Of a stretch of DNA of 47,905 bases, positions 7,090 through 13,731 are shown piece by piece (within the stretch, counting starts at the first letter, position 1; every line of letters begins with the position of its first letter). Origin of the DNA: Elusimicrobiota bacterium (GTDB lineage Bacteria; Elusimicrobiota; Elusimicrobia; UBA1565; UBA9628); contig JAUYSH010000046.1 in assembly GCA_030696455.1 (NCBI GenBank), positions 1 through 47,905 of the forward strand, read 5' to 3'. The notes under the pieces are model-generated. The model made no database searches. It was given only the letters and a program-made list of their open reading frames with translations, and was not told the origin of the DNA. The position numbers were made by a program, and so were the translations under genes.

Positions 7090-7912
7090 GCACCGCGCAG
7101 GCGGTGGTCACGGGACCGACGCCGCCGGGAACGGGCGTGATCATCCCGGCGCGCGAGGCGACGCCGGCCGACGCGTCGCCCTTGAGGCGGCCGCGCACGA
7201 CGCTGACGCCGGCGTCGAGCACCACGGCCCCGCGCTTGACCCAGGTGGACTTTACGAGCCCGGGCGCGCCGGCGGCCAGCACGAGCAGGTCCGCCTCGCG
7301 GCACAGCGCCGCGAGCCCCTTGGTCCGGGTGTGGGCCAAAGTCACGGTCATGTCGAGCGCGGAGAGCAGGTGGGCGGCGGGCCGGCCGACGGTGGAGGAG
7401 CGGCCGATCACCACGGCGCGGCGCCCCGCGAGCTTGAGGCCCGAGGCGAGCGCCAGTCGGGCGAGGGCGAGCGCGGTGCACGGGACGACGAGCGCCGCGG
7501 TCTCCTTCCAGGTTTTAGAGAGGAATAGTCGGCCGTAGGCCGCGGGCGTGACGCCCTCGGCGTCCTTGTCGGCGGGGATCGCCGCCGCGGCGTCGGCGGC
7601 GTCGATGCCGCGGGGATAGGGCGTCTCGATCATGAGGGCGTCGGCCGAGCCGTCGCCCGCGAGGTCGGCCAGCAAGCCGATGGTCTTCGCCCGCGAAGCG
7701 GGCGACAGGCGATGGATGACGGCCTCCACACCCGCGGACCCGCACGCCTTCAATTTCGCCTTCAGGTAGCTGCCGGCGGCGCCGTCGGCCGCGGCGACGA
7801 TCGCCAAGCGAGGGGCGCGGCCGCGCTTGCGGGCCACGGCGGACGCGCGGCGGCGGGCCTCGGCGAGGATGAAGGCGGCCAAAATCCTTCCGTCGAGGAT
7901 TTTGGCGCTCAT
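7052..7912 (-). CDS. folD: FolD-like methylenetetrahydrofolate dehydrogenase/cyclohydrolase, divergent
   Basis: FolD interconverts 5,10-methylene-, methenyl- and 10-formyl-tetrahydrofolate with NADP in the cytoplasm. The 286-aa length is normal. Conserved features seen: Tyr49 and Lys53 in SYLKAK (the catalytic Y-x3-K), the nucleotide-binding GRSSTVGRP, GAVVLDAGV, and the C-terminal TPVPGGVGPVTTA. Divergent: the usual VQLPLP reads IETPYP, so the conserved Gln is Glu96; KDVDGFHP reads KDAEGVTP, with Asp replaced by Glu119; and PCTPxG reads PCTALA. Cyclohydrolase or dehydrogenase activity may be altered. The ATG overlaps the panE stop (ATGA), so the two are co-translated. The pairing makes sense because pantoate synthesis uses methylene-THF. 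Confidence 0.83.
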   Translation of the reverse strand: MSAKILDGRILAAFILAEARRRASAVARKRGRAPRLAIVAAADGAAGSYLKAKLKACGSAGVEAVIHRLSPASRAKTIGLLADLAGDGSADALMIETPYPRGIDAADAAAAIPADKDAEGVTPAAYGRLFLSKTWKETAALVVPCTALALARLALASGLKLAGRRAVVIGRSSTVGRPAAHLLSALDMTVTLAHTRTKGLAALCREADLLVLAAGAPGLVKSTWVKRGAVVLDAGVSVVRGRLKGDASAGVASRAGMITPVPGGVGPVTTACAVLNAVLLAERRAR

Positions 7913-8835
7913 TTCTTCGCCAGCCGGCGCTCCAGCCGCGCGATCACGGCGGAGAGTATCTCGAGCGTCGGGGCCGGCACCTTGCGGCGCTTGGCGGCGA
8001 GGAGCAGCGGCCCGAGGATGGCGCGGGCCTCGGTGCGGCGGCCGGCCGCGAGGTCCTGGAGCATCGAGTTGCGCTGGCGCGGGGCGTTGCGGCAGGAGAG
8101 CATGAGCTTGCCGGCCATGTCGGAGTAGTCGAGCCGGTGCCCGGACGCGGCGGCGGCCGCCGCGGCCTCGCCGAGCGCGGCGAGGGCCACCTCGCGCAGG
8201 GCCGGGTCGGCCTCGATGCGCCCGCTCTCCACCGCGCAGGCGGCGCCGAGAGGATTGACCGCGGCGTTGAAGGCAGCCTTGGTCCACAGCATTCCCTCCT
8301 CGGAGTCTTTGAGGTGCACGCGGAAGCCCGCGCTCGTCAAAAGCTCCCGGGCGGTCTCGAGGGCCTTCTCGTTGCCGGCGCGGCGCGCCAGGAGGACGTC
8401 CTCGCCGCCGTTGAGCTTGAGCTCGCCGAGCGAGGCGCGGTCGGCCGCGAAGTAGCACACGCCGATGACGGTGCGCTTGGCGCCGAAGGCGCGCCGGAAC
8501 ACCTTCTCGTGGCCGATCCCGTTTTGCAGGGCGACGACGGCCGTGCCGGGCCCTATCAAACGACGAGCCGCCGTTGCGGCTCGTCGGGCGTCGCCGGATT
8601 TGACGCAGAAGAAGGCGGCGCGGGCGTGGGTCTTGAGGGCCCGACCGGCGCTCAGGCCGGTGATCTTCTCCCGCGAGCCGTCCGGGGCGGTCGCGGTGAA
8701 CCCGGAGCGGGCCAGGAGGCGCTCGGCGGACGCGTCGCGCCCGAGCACCGCGACCGGCAGGCCCGCCCGGCGCAGCCCGGCCGCCAGGGACAGGCCCACG
8801 GCGCCGGGACCGACGACCAGGACGGGTTCGCTCAC
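7909..8835 (-). CDS. panE: 2-dehydropantoate 2-reductase (ketopantoate reductase)
   Basis: It reduces ketopantoate to pantoate with NADPH in pantothenate/CoA synthesis. At 308 aa it is family length. Seen: Rossmann motif GPGAVG at residues 9-14, LQNGIG near 103-108, catalytic Lys186 with Asn190 (KAAFN), and the C-terminal NSMLQDLAAGRRTEARAI with Ser257 and Glu269, matching the conserved substrate-binding Ser and Glu. The start is GTG at 8835, placed by a CATAAT -10 box 6 nt upstream and by a terminator just before it. It is the first gene of a two-gene operon with folD. Confidence 0.9.
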   Translation of the reverse strand: MSEPVLVVGPGAVGLSLAAGLRRAGLPVAVLGRDASAERLLARSGFTATAPDGSREKITGLSAGRALKTHARAAFFCVKSGDARRAATAARRLIGPGTAVVALQNGIGHEKVFRRAFGAKRTVIGVCYFAADRASLGELKLNGGEDVLLARRAGNEKALETARELLTSAGFRVHLKDSEEGMLWTKAAFNAAVNPLGAACAVESGRIEADPALREVALAALGEAAAAAAASGHRLDYSDMAGKLMLSCRNAPRQRNSMLQDLAAGRRTEARAILGPLLLAAKRRKVPAPTLEILSAVIARLERRLAKK

Positions 8836-8841
8836 GCCCGG

Positions 8842-8847
8842 ATTATG
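8842..8847 (-). promoter_or_regulatory. -10 box (CATAAT) for panE-folD, leaderless type
   Basis: Read on the minus strand, CATAAT is exactly 6 nt before the GTG of panE. It begins immediately after the T-tract of the upstream terminator. Confidence 0.5.
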
Positions 8848-8849
8848 GC

Positions 8850-8887
8850 AAAAAAAATGACCCCCGGCGCTTTTGGCGCCGGGGGTC
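8850..8887 (-). terminator. Intrinsic terminator of the 73-aa repeat protein gene
   Basis: A perfect 12-bp stem (GACCCCCGGCGC / GCGCCGGGGGTC, 5-nt loop) is followed on the minus strand by a run of eight T. It lies just after the stop at 8903 and separates this gene from panE. Confidence 0.9.
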
Positions 8888-8902
8888 TGCTTCGGCGATT
8901 TT

Positions 8903-9124
8903 TTACGCGTTCACCATCTTCGCGCGGGACACGTCGCCCTTCTTGTCGAGGAAGTACAGGAAGCCGGCCTGCTTCTTCACGCCGACCTTGGCGACCTTCT
9001 CGGTCTTGCCGCCCTTCTTGCCGCCGCGGGCCATCTTCGCGCGGGACACGTCGCCCTGCTTGTCGATGTAATAAAGGAAACCCTGGACCCGCTCAACGCC
9101 GACCTTCTGAACCTTTTCAGCCAT
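8903..9124 (-). CDS. Small basic protein made of two tandem repeats, unknown function
   Basis: The 73-aa product is two copies of a unit of about 33 residues: KVxKVGVxxxxGFLYYIDKQGDVSRAKM and KVxKVGVxxxxGFLYFLDKKGDVSRAKM, joined by ARGGKKGGKTE. It is strongly basic with many Lys/Arg. It has no signal peptide or membrane segment, so it is probably cytoplasmic. Unlike most genes here it has a complete promoter (TTGCAT, 18 bp, TAGATT), a leader of about 55 nt, a strong GGAGG Shine-Dalgarno 8 nt before the ATG, and a strong terminator. That is the profile of an abundant protein. I do not know a characterised family. A nucleic-acid-binding role is only a guess from charge and repeat structure. Confidence 0.8.
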   Translation of the reverse strand: MAEKVQKVGVERVQGFLYYIDKQGDVSRAKMARGGKKGGKTEKVAKVGVKKQAGFLYFLDKKGDVSRAKMVNA

Positions 9125-9187
9125 TATAGTGACCTCCGTACAGACGCCGGGATCGATACCCCTGGATCCCTGGGGTGCAACGAGGAA

Positions 9188-9217
9188 AATCTAGCATACT
9201 CTCCGACGGAGATGCAA
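9188..9217 (-). promoter_or_regulatory. Sigma70-type promoter of the 73-aa repeat protein gene
   Basis: On the minus strand: -35 TTGCAT (9212-9217), 18-bp spacer, -10 TAGATT (9188-9193). The spacer contains the 11-bp palindrome CTCCG-T-CGGAG (9201-9211), a possible operator. The leader is about 55 nt and ends in GGAGG. Confidence 0.65.
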
Positions 9218-9277
9218 GTTTTTCTCGACGGGGGCTCGACGGAGAAATGACTGCCCGGCCGCTTTCCATTCGGGCGC

Positions 9278-9305
9278 GTCCCGCCGCTTCTGGTCGCGGC
9301 GGGAC
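9278..9305. other. Perfect 10-bp hairpin between the HTH gene and the 73-aa gene
   Basis: GTCCCGCCGC pairs with GCGGCGGGAC around an 8-nt loop, 14 nt past the stop codon of the HTH gene. There is no T-tract on either strand. It may protect a 3' end or act as a weak or Rho-assisted terminator. Confidence 0.5.
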
Positions 9306-9318
9306 GACTGGCGGGAAC

Positions 9319-9576
9319 CTATTTCCCGGATTTATCGAACAAAGCGATCTGCGTCTCCTGGGGCATGATGAGCCGTTCCTTGAGCCAGGCGTCGACCAGA
9401 TCCTTCGAGAAGCGATACTGGCGGCCGATGCGCGAGGCGGGTATGCGCTTCTGGCGGATGAGGCCGTAGATCTTGGAGCGGCCCATGCTCAGGTACAAGG
9501 CCAGGGTCTTGATGTCCATCACGTCGGGCACGGGCCCGTTCATGCCGCGCTTAGCCGTTTTTCTCTTCTTTTTCAT
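9319..9576 (-). CDS. Excisionase/MerR-like helix-turn-helix DNA-binding protein
   Basis: The 85-aa product carries one winged-HTH domain of the excisionase type (HTH_17 style). Seen: DVMDIKTLALYLSMGRSKIY, then LIRQKRIPASRIGRQYRFSKDLVDAWLKE, where the YRF wing and DxWL ending are typical. A Lys/Arg-rich N-terminus precedes it, and the ATG at 9576 is the first of two candidates; the second is at residue 12. Such proteins act as small regulators or recombination directionality factors. No integrase or mobile element is nearby, so a regulatory role is more likely. The promoter is not clear; TAGAGT lies 14 nt upstream. Confidence 0.83.
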   Translation of the reverse strand: MKKKRKTAKRGMNGPVPDVMDIKTLALYLSMGRSKIYGLIRQKRIPASRIGRQYRFSKDLVDAWLKERLIMPQETQIALFDKSGK

Positions 9577-9671
9577 GAATTGAGCGTTGAACTCTACCGT
9601 TTAGAATCGCCTAACACTCAAAGTGTATGTCCTCTATCATCTTCTGTCAAGTATTGCGAGGGCGGCGCGGG

Positions 9672-10592
9672 TCACTCCTCCTCTTCCTCCTTGGGCGGCG
9701 CGCCGCAGGAGGAGCCGGGAACGAAATGCTCCCGGTAGGCCTGGGCCTCGCTGCGATCGCGGTTCAGCGACTTCTGATAGGCCTTCAGGCAGGCGCCCGG
9801 GCAGCAGCCCTTGACCGCCTTGGCGTCGCAGTCGGGCGCGCGCCGCACGCACGCGCCGAAGGAGTCGCCATTGTCGACGCAGTCCTCCAGGGACGCGAGG
9901 CAATCCTTGAATTTTGGGCGGTAGGACGCGGGCTTGGGCGCCGGGGCGGGAGCGGGCTTGGCGGCTTCCGGCGCCGCGGGGGGCGCCTCGGCGTCTGCGT
10001 CCTCGGGCGGCGGGGGAGCCTTCGGCTTCGCCTTGGCTTTCGCGGCGGGATCCTGTGGGCGTACCGACGGGGAGAGCGACTTGGCCTTCGCGCAGGCCGC
10101 CTTCACGCCGAGGCGGCAAGCCTGGCTGTAGTCCTCGTGCGCGAAGCCGAGTTCGCTTTGGCTTTCGTAGGCGCGCGCGCGGTCGGCGTACGCCTCGCCG
10201 AAGCGGATGTCGATCGCGATCGCCCGGTAAAAGTCGCCGATGGCCGCCTGGGCCTTGCGCGACTTGAAGCGAAGCTGGCCGCGGCGATGGAAGGCCTTGG
10301 CGTTCTTCTTGTCGAGCGCCAGGCAGGCGGAGAGGTCCTCGATGGCTCCCGCCTCGTCGCCGTCCTTTTCCCGAAGGCTCGCGCGCGCGCAAAGGACCTT
10401 GGCCTTGGCCAAGCCGCCGTCGCCTTTATCCCACAGGGAGAGCGCGTTCGAGTAGGAGGAAAAGGCCGCCTTAGGGTCCTTTTCCCTTTCCTCGCGCGCG
10501 CCGCGCGCCGCCCAGGACTTGAACGACTCCGCGCCGGCCGGAATCACGGCGACAAACGCCAGGCTGAAGGCGAGAAGGTAGCGCGGGCTCAT
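9672..10592 (-). CDS. Exported TPR protein with Cys-rich C-terminal domain
   Basis: The 306-aa product has a signal peptide (MSPRYLLAFSLAFVAVIPAGA). About four tetratricopeptide repeats span residues 25-165, including ARASLREKDGDEAGAIEDLS and FHRRGQLRFKSRKAQAAIGD. A Pro/Ala/Lys linker covers about 175-225. The compact C-terminal domain has about ten cysteines (CLASLEDC, ACVRRAPDC, GCCPGAC, SSCG), and the protein ends in five Glu. The cysteines should form disulfides in the periplasm. The role is unknown; TPRs suggest protein-protein interaction. It is divergent from rpsF, and its -10 box TATTAT sits 5 nt before the ATG. Confidence 0.78.
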   Translation of the reverse strand: MSPRYLLAFSLAFVAVIPAGAESFKSWAARGAREEREKDPKAAFSSYSNALSLWDKGDGGLAKAKVLCARASLREKDGDEAGAIEDLSACLALDKKNAKAFHRRGQLRFKSRKAQAAIGDFYRAIAIDIRFGEAYADRARAYESQSELGFAHEDYSQACRLGVKAACAKAKSLSPSVRPQDPAAKAKAKPKAPPPPEDADAEAPPAAPEAAKPAPAPAPKPASYRPKFKDCLASLEDCVDNGDSFGACVRRAPDCDAKAVKGCCPGACLKAYQKSLNRDRSEAQAYREHFVPGSSCGAPPKEEEEE

Positions 10593-10597
10593 GGTTT

Positions 10598-10603
10598 ATA
10601 ATA
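10598..10603 (-). promoter_or_regulatory. -10 box (TATTAT) for the TPR gene, leaderless type
   Basis: On the minus strand, TATTAT is 5 nt before the ATG at 10592. No Shine-Dalgarno is present. Confidence 0.55.
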
Positions 10604-10655
10604 GGAAGAGTAACAGCGGGCCCCTCCCGCGTCAAGTCTTCCTCGAAAAAAGAGC

Positions 10656-10685
10656 TTGTCATCGACGGACGGCTTTTGCTATATT
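10656..10685 (+). promoter_or_regulatory. Sigma70-type promoter of the rpsF operon
   Basis: -35 TTGTCA (10656-10661), 18-bp spacer, -10 TATATT (10680-10685), then 10 nt to the ATG of rpsF. Transcription would start only a few bases before the ATG, with no Shine-Dalgarno. This fixes the rpsF start at 10696 and excludes an upstream in-frame ATG at 10591. Confidence 0.75.
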
Positions 10686-10695
10686 GTGGGACATC

Positions 10696-11052
10696 ATGCA
10701 GATTTACGAAACGGTCCTCATCCTTAAACCGGTCCTCGCCGATCCCGAAGTCGCGGAATTCGTCGAGAAAACCAAGCTGACCATCACCGGCGAAGCCGGG
10801 GAGCTGGTCAACCACGAGATCTGGGGGCGGCGGAAGCTGACCCATATCATCGGCAAGGCGCGCGAAGGCATTTACGTGTACCTCAAGTACAAGGGCGGCC
10901 CCGCGCTTCTGAAGAAGATGGCTCACAATTTCGGCGTCTCCGACACCGTCCTGCGTGAAATGACCGTCTTGGTGCGCGACCGCAAGATGCGCGAGAAGAA
11001 GCCCAAGAAGATCAAGCCCGCCGTCGCCGCCGCGGCTCCGGCCCAGGCGTAA
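10696..11052 (+). CDS. rpsF: Small ribosomal subunit protein S6 (bS6)
   Basis: S6 binds 16S rRNA together with S18 in the platform of the 30S subunit. Seen: the family N-terminus MQIYETVLILKPVL, the internal WGRRKLTHII segment, YVYLKYKG, and a basic Lys/Ala/Pro-rich tail from about residue 95 that is longer than in E. coli. The length is 118 aa. It heads the classical rpsF-ssb-rpsR-rplI-dnaB cluster, which confirms identity. In other bacteria the S6-S18 complex can bind the leader of this operon, but here the leader would be almost absent, so that feedback is unlikely at this promoter. Confidence 0.96.
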   Translation: MQIYETVLILKPVLADPEVAEFVEKTKLTITGEAGELVNHEIWGRRKLTHIIGKAREGIYVYLKYKGGPALLKKMAHNFGVSDTVLREMTVLVRDRKMREKKPKKIKPAVAAAAPAQA

Positions 11053-11054
11053 AC

Positions 11055-11480
11055 ATGGCCGCGGAGCTGCGCCTGCCCGAACAGAATACCGTACTTCTGA
11101 CGGGAAGGCTCACCCGCGACCCCGAGCTCAAATACACCGCCAGCGGAACGGCGATGTGCCGTTTCGGTCTCGCCGTCAACCGCCGCTACAAGGATCCGAA
11201 ATCCGGCGAATGGAAGGACGACACGACCTTCGTCAATTGCGTGATCTGGCGCGAGGCGGGGGAGCGGGTCGGGAAGACGGTGAAGAAGGGCGCGCCCGTG
11301 CACGTCGAGGGCCGCCTGCGCAGCTACGATTTCCAGGACAAGGAAGGCAATAAACGCTCCGGCATCGAAGTCGAGGCGCGTCGCGTTCAGATTCTTGAGA
11401 AAGCCACGGGAGCCGGCTCGACCGGCGCCGGGGAGCCGGAGCCGCCTTCCGGCGCAGAGATTGAGGAGGTACCGTTCTGA
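11055..11480 (+). CDS. ssb: Single-stranded DNA-binding protein
   Basis: SSB coats single-stranded DNA in replication, recombination and repair and recruits partners through its acidic C-terminal tip. The 141-aa protein has the OB fold ([19 protein letters not shown], then [11 protein letters not shown], then [22 protein letters not shown], then [20 protein letters not shown]), a short Gly/Glu/Pro linker, and a tip ending EIEEVPF, equivalent to the usual DDDIPF. It starts 2 nt after the rpsF stop. Its 3' end carries GAGGAGGT, the Shine-Dalgarno of rpsR, and its stop overlaps the rpsR start by one base. Confidence 0.95.
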   Translation: MAAELRLPEQNTVLLTGRLTRDPELKYTASGTAMCRFGLAVNRRYKDPKSGEWKDDTTFVNCVIWREAGERVGKTVKKGAPVHVEGRLRSYDFQDKEGNKRSGIEVEARRVQILEKATGAGSTGAGEPEPPSGAEIEEVPF

Positions 11481-11815
11481 TGTCCGCCGAACCCAACGCC
11501 GCCGCGACCCCCGAGGCCGCTCCCGCTTCCAGCCCGTCCGCGCCGTCCGCCGCGGGCGCGCGCCGTCCCAGCAGCAGCGCCCCCGGAGGGCGCCGCGCTC
11601 CGTATCCCGTGCGCCGCAAGGTCTGCCGGTTCTGCGCCGAGAAGGTCCGCGACATCGACTTCAAGCAGATCCAGATCCTGCGCACGTTCACGACCGACAC
11701 GGGCAAGATCCTGTCGGCCCGCATCACGGGCAACTGCGCGTCGCACCAGCGCCAGCTCACCCGCTGCATCAAGCGCGCGCGCAATCTCGCGCTGCTGCCG
11801 TACGTCACCCGCTAG
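11480..11815 (+). CDS. rpsR: Small ribosomal subunit protein S18 (bS18), zinc-binding type with N-terminal extension
   Basis: S18 pairs with S6 on the 30S platform. The C-terminal 65 residues are canonical: KVCRFC, then [20 protein letters not shown], then [26 protein letters not shown]. The CxxC and CxxH pairs mark the zinc-binding (C+) form. About 45 residues of low-complexity Ala/Pro/Ser sequence precede them, making the protein 111 aa rather than the usual 70-80. The start is well supported: GAGGAGGT lies 9 nt before the ATG, and the ATG overlaps the ssb stop. Confidence 0.95.
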   Translation: MSAEPNAAATPEAAPASSPSAPSAAGARRPSSSAPGGRRAPYPVRRKVCRFCAEKVRDIDFKQIQILRTFTTDTGKILSARITGNCASHQRQLTRCIKRARNLALLPYVTR

Positions 11816-11830
11816 GCAGGGAGCACTATC

Positions 11831-12277
11831 ATGAAAGTCATCCTTCGCAGCACCGTCGACAATCTCGGCCGCCCCGGCGACGTCAAGGACGTCAAGACCG
11901 GCTACGCCCGCAACTACCTGCTCCCGCGCAAGCTCGCGGAGATGGCCACCGAGTCTTCTCTTAAGTATTGGGAAAAAGGGAAGGAAAAGCGCGCGACGCT
12001 CGTCGCCGCCGAAGTCAAGTCCGCCAAGGAGCTGACGGAGAAGCTCGCGGGCGTCAATCTCTCCTTCTCGGTGCCGGCTTCCGAGGAAGGCAAGCTGTTC
12101 GGCTCGATCGGCAAGGCCGATCTGCTGAAGAGCCTGAAGGCGGCGGGCTACGAGGTTCCGAAGAACTCGATCCACCTCGAGACCGCGATCAAGACGACGG
12201 GCGAGCATGAGGTGTCTTTGCGCCTCCAGCCCGAGGTCATCGCCAAGGTCAAGGTCAGCGTCACCACGCGCGAGTAG
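11831..12277 (+). CDS. rplI: Large ribosomal subunit protein L9 (bL9)
   Basis: L9 binds domain V of 23S rRNA at the base of the L1 stalk and helps maintain reading frame. The 148-aa protein shows the N-terminal RNA-binding domain (MKVILRSTVDNLGRPGDV, then VKTGYARNYLLPRKLA), the long connecting helix, and the C-terminal domain with EGKLFGSIGKADLL. The length is normal. A GGGAG Shine-Dalgarno precedes the ATG, 15 nt after rpsR. Confidence 0.96.
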   Translation: MKVILRSTVDNLGRPGDVKDVKTGYARNYLLPRKLAEMATESSLKYWEKGKEKRATLVAAEVKSAKELTEKLAGVNLSFSVPASEEGKLFGSIGKADLLKSLKAAGYEVPKNSIHLETAIKTTGEHEVSLRLQPEVIAKVKVSVTTRE

Positions 12278-12287
12278 CGAAGGGCGC

Positions 12288-13682
12288 ATGGCGCAAAATC
12301 CGTCCACGCCTCCGCAGGCCCTCGAGGCCGAAATGGCCGTTCTCGGCTCGATGCTCATCGAGAAAGAGGCCGCGGAAAAGGCGCTCGACCTCCTGCACGA
12401 GTCGGACTTCTACCTCGATCCGCACCGGCGGATATTCCGGTCCATTTTCGCGCTCCTGAACGCGGGCCAGGCGATCGACGTCGTCACGGTCTCCGAGGAG
12501 CTGCGCAAGAAGTCCGAGCTCGAAGCCGTCGGCGGGGGCGCCTTTCTCGCCGGCCTGATCGACAAGGTCACCACCGCGGCGCACGTCGAGTACTACGGCC
12601 GCCTCGTCAAGGAGAAGGCCATCCTGCGCGACCTCATCGCGGCCGCCACCGGCGTCGTGACCGCCTGCTACACGCAGGAGAAGGACCCCAAGCAGATCCT
12701 CGACGAGGCCCAGGGCTCCATCCTCAAAGTCAGCGAGCGCCAGACGCTCCAGGGCGTCGTGGAGATGAAGGACCTCGTCCACGAGGTCGTCGAGCAGATC
12801 GAGCGCGCGCATCACAGCAAGCAGGAGGTCACCGGCATCCCCACGGGCCTGCGCGCCTTCGACCGGATGACGACCGGCTTCCAGCGGGGCGACCTGATCC
12901 TCGTCGCCGCGCGTCCCTCGCAGGGCAAGACCGCGATCGCGCTGAACATGGTGGCCCACGCCGTCCTCGAAAAGAACCTGCCCGTCCTCTTCTTCTCCCT
13001 CGAGATGAACCGCCACGCGATCATGCAGCGCTTCATCGCCTCCGAGGCGAAGGTCAACCTCAAGGACATCCGCACCGGCTACTTCAAGCGCGACCGCTGG
13101 CAGGACCTGACCGGCGCGGCCGCGCGTTTCGCCGAGGCGCCTTTGTTCATCAACGACAACCCCGGGATGACCGTGATGAGCGTGCGCACGATCTCCCGCC
13201 AGCTCATGACCCGCCTGCGCCAGGAGAAGAAGGAGCTGTCCATGGTCGTCGTCGACTACCTCCAGCTCCTGCGCGGCGGCGGCGGACGCCAGGAGAACCG
13301 CCAGCAGGAGGTCTCCGAGATCTCGCGCGGCCTCAAGCAGCTCGCCCGCGAGCTCAACGTTCCCGTGATCGCGCTGTCCCAGCTCTCGCGCGCCAGCGAG
13401 GACAAGGCGCGCCTGGACAACCGCCCGAAGCTCTCGGACCTCCGCGAGTCCGGCTCGCTCGAGCAGGACGCCGACGTCGTCGCGATGATCCACCGCGAGG
13501 CCTACTACAAGCCCAACGACCCCACGCTCGAGAACAAGGCCGAGATCATCATCGCCAAGCAGCGCCAAGGCCCGACCGGCTCGGTGCCCGTCACCTTCCT
13601 GCGCAGCATCACGCGCTTCTGCGATGAAACGAGCTCGGAAGAACCCGCCGCCTTCGAGGAACCGCAGACTCAGTTTTCATGA
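12288..13682 (+). CDS. dnaB: Replicative DNA helicase DnaB
   Basis: DnaB is the hexameric 5'-3' helicase of the replication fork. The 464-aa protein has the N-terminal primase-interaction domain (PPQALEAEMAVLGSMLI) and a RecA-like C-terminal domain. Seen: Walker A ARPSQGKT at residues 208-215, FSLEM, Walker B in VVVDYLQLL near 310-320, and the arginine-rich ALSQLSRASEDK region with SDLRESGSLEQDADVV. There is no intein. I start it at 12288, which has the GAAGGG Shine-Dalgarno and the conserved N-terminus; an upstream in-frame ATG would overlap rplI by 71 bp. The tail after residue 440 is short and acidic. Confidence 0.96.
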   Translation: MAQNPSTPPQALEAEMAVLGSMLIEKEAAEKALDLLHESDFYLDPHRRIFRSIFALLNAGQAIDVVTVSEELRKKSELEAVGGGAFLAGLIDKVTTAAHVEYYGRLVKEKAILRDLIAAATGVVTACYTQEKDPKQILDEAQGSILKVSERQTLQGVVEMKDLVHEVVEQIERAHHSKQEVTGIPTGLRAFDRMTTGFQRGDLILVAARPSQGKTAIALNMVAHAVLEKNLPVLFFSLEMNRHAIMQRFIASEAKVNLKDIRTGYFKRDRWQDLTGAAARFAEAPLFINDNPGMTVMSVRTISRQLMTRLRQEKKELSMVVVDYLQLLRGGGGRQENRQQEVSEISRGLKQLARELNVPVIALSQLSRASEDKARLDNRPKLSDLRESGSLEQDADVVAMIHREAYYKPNDPTLENKAEIIIAKQRQGPTGSVPVTFLRSITRFCDETSSEEPAAFEEPQTQFS

Positions 13683-13731
13683 CCGAGCATAGCGCAGGAA
13701 ATGGTCGCGTCGATCGCAGCAGGAAGCGACC

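Noticed and set aside
9278-9305. Intrinsic terminator
   Set aside because: The stem is perfect but neither strand has a T-tract. It is kept only as an unassigned hairpin.
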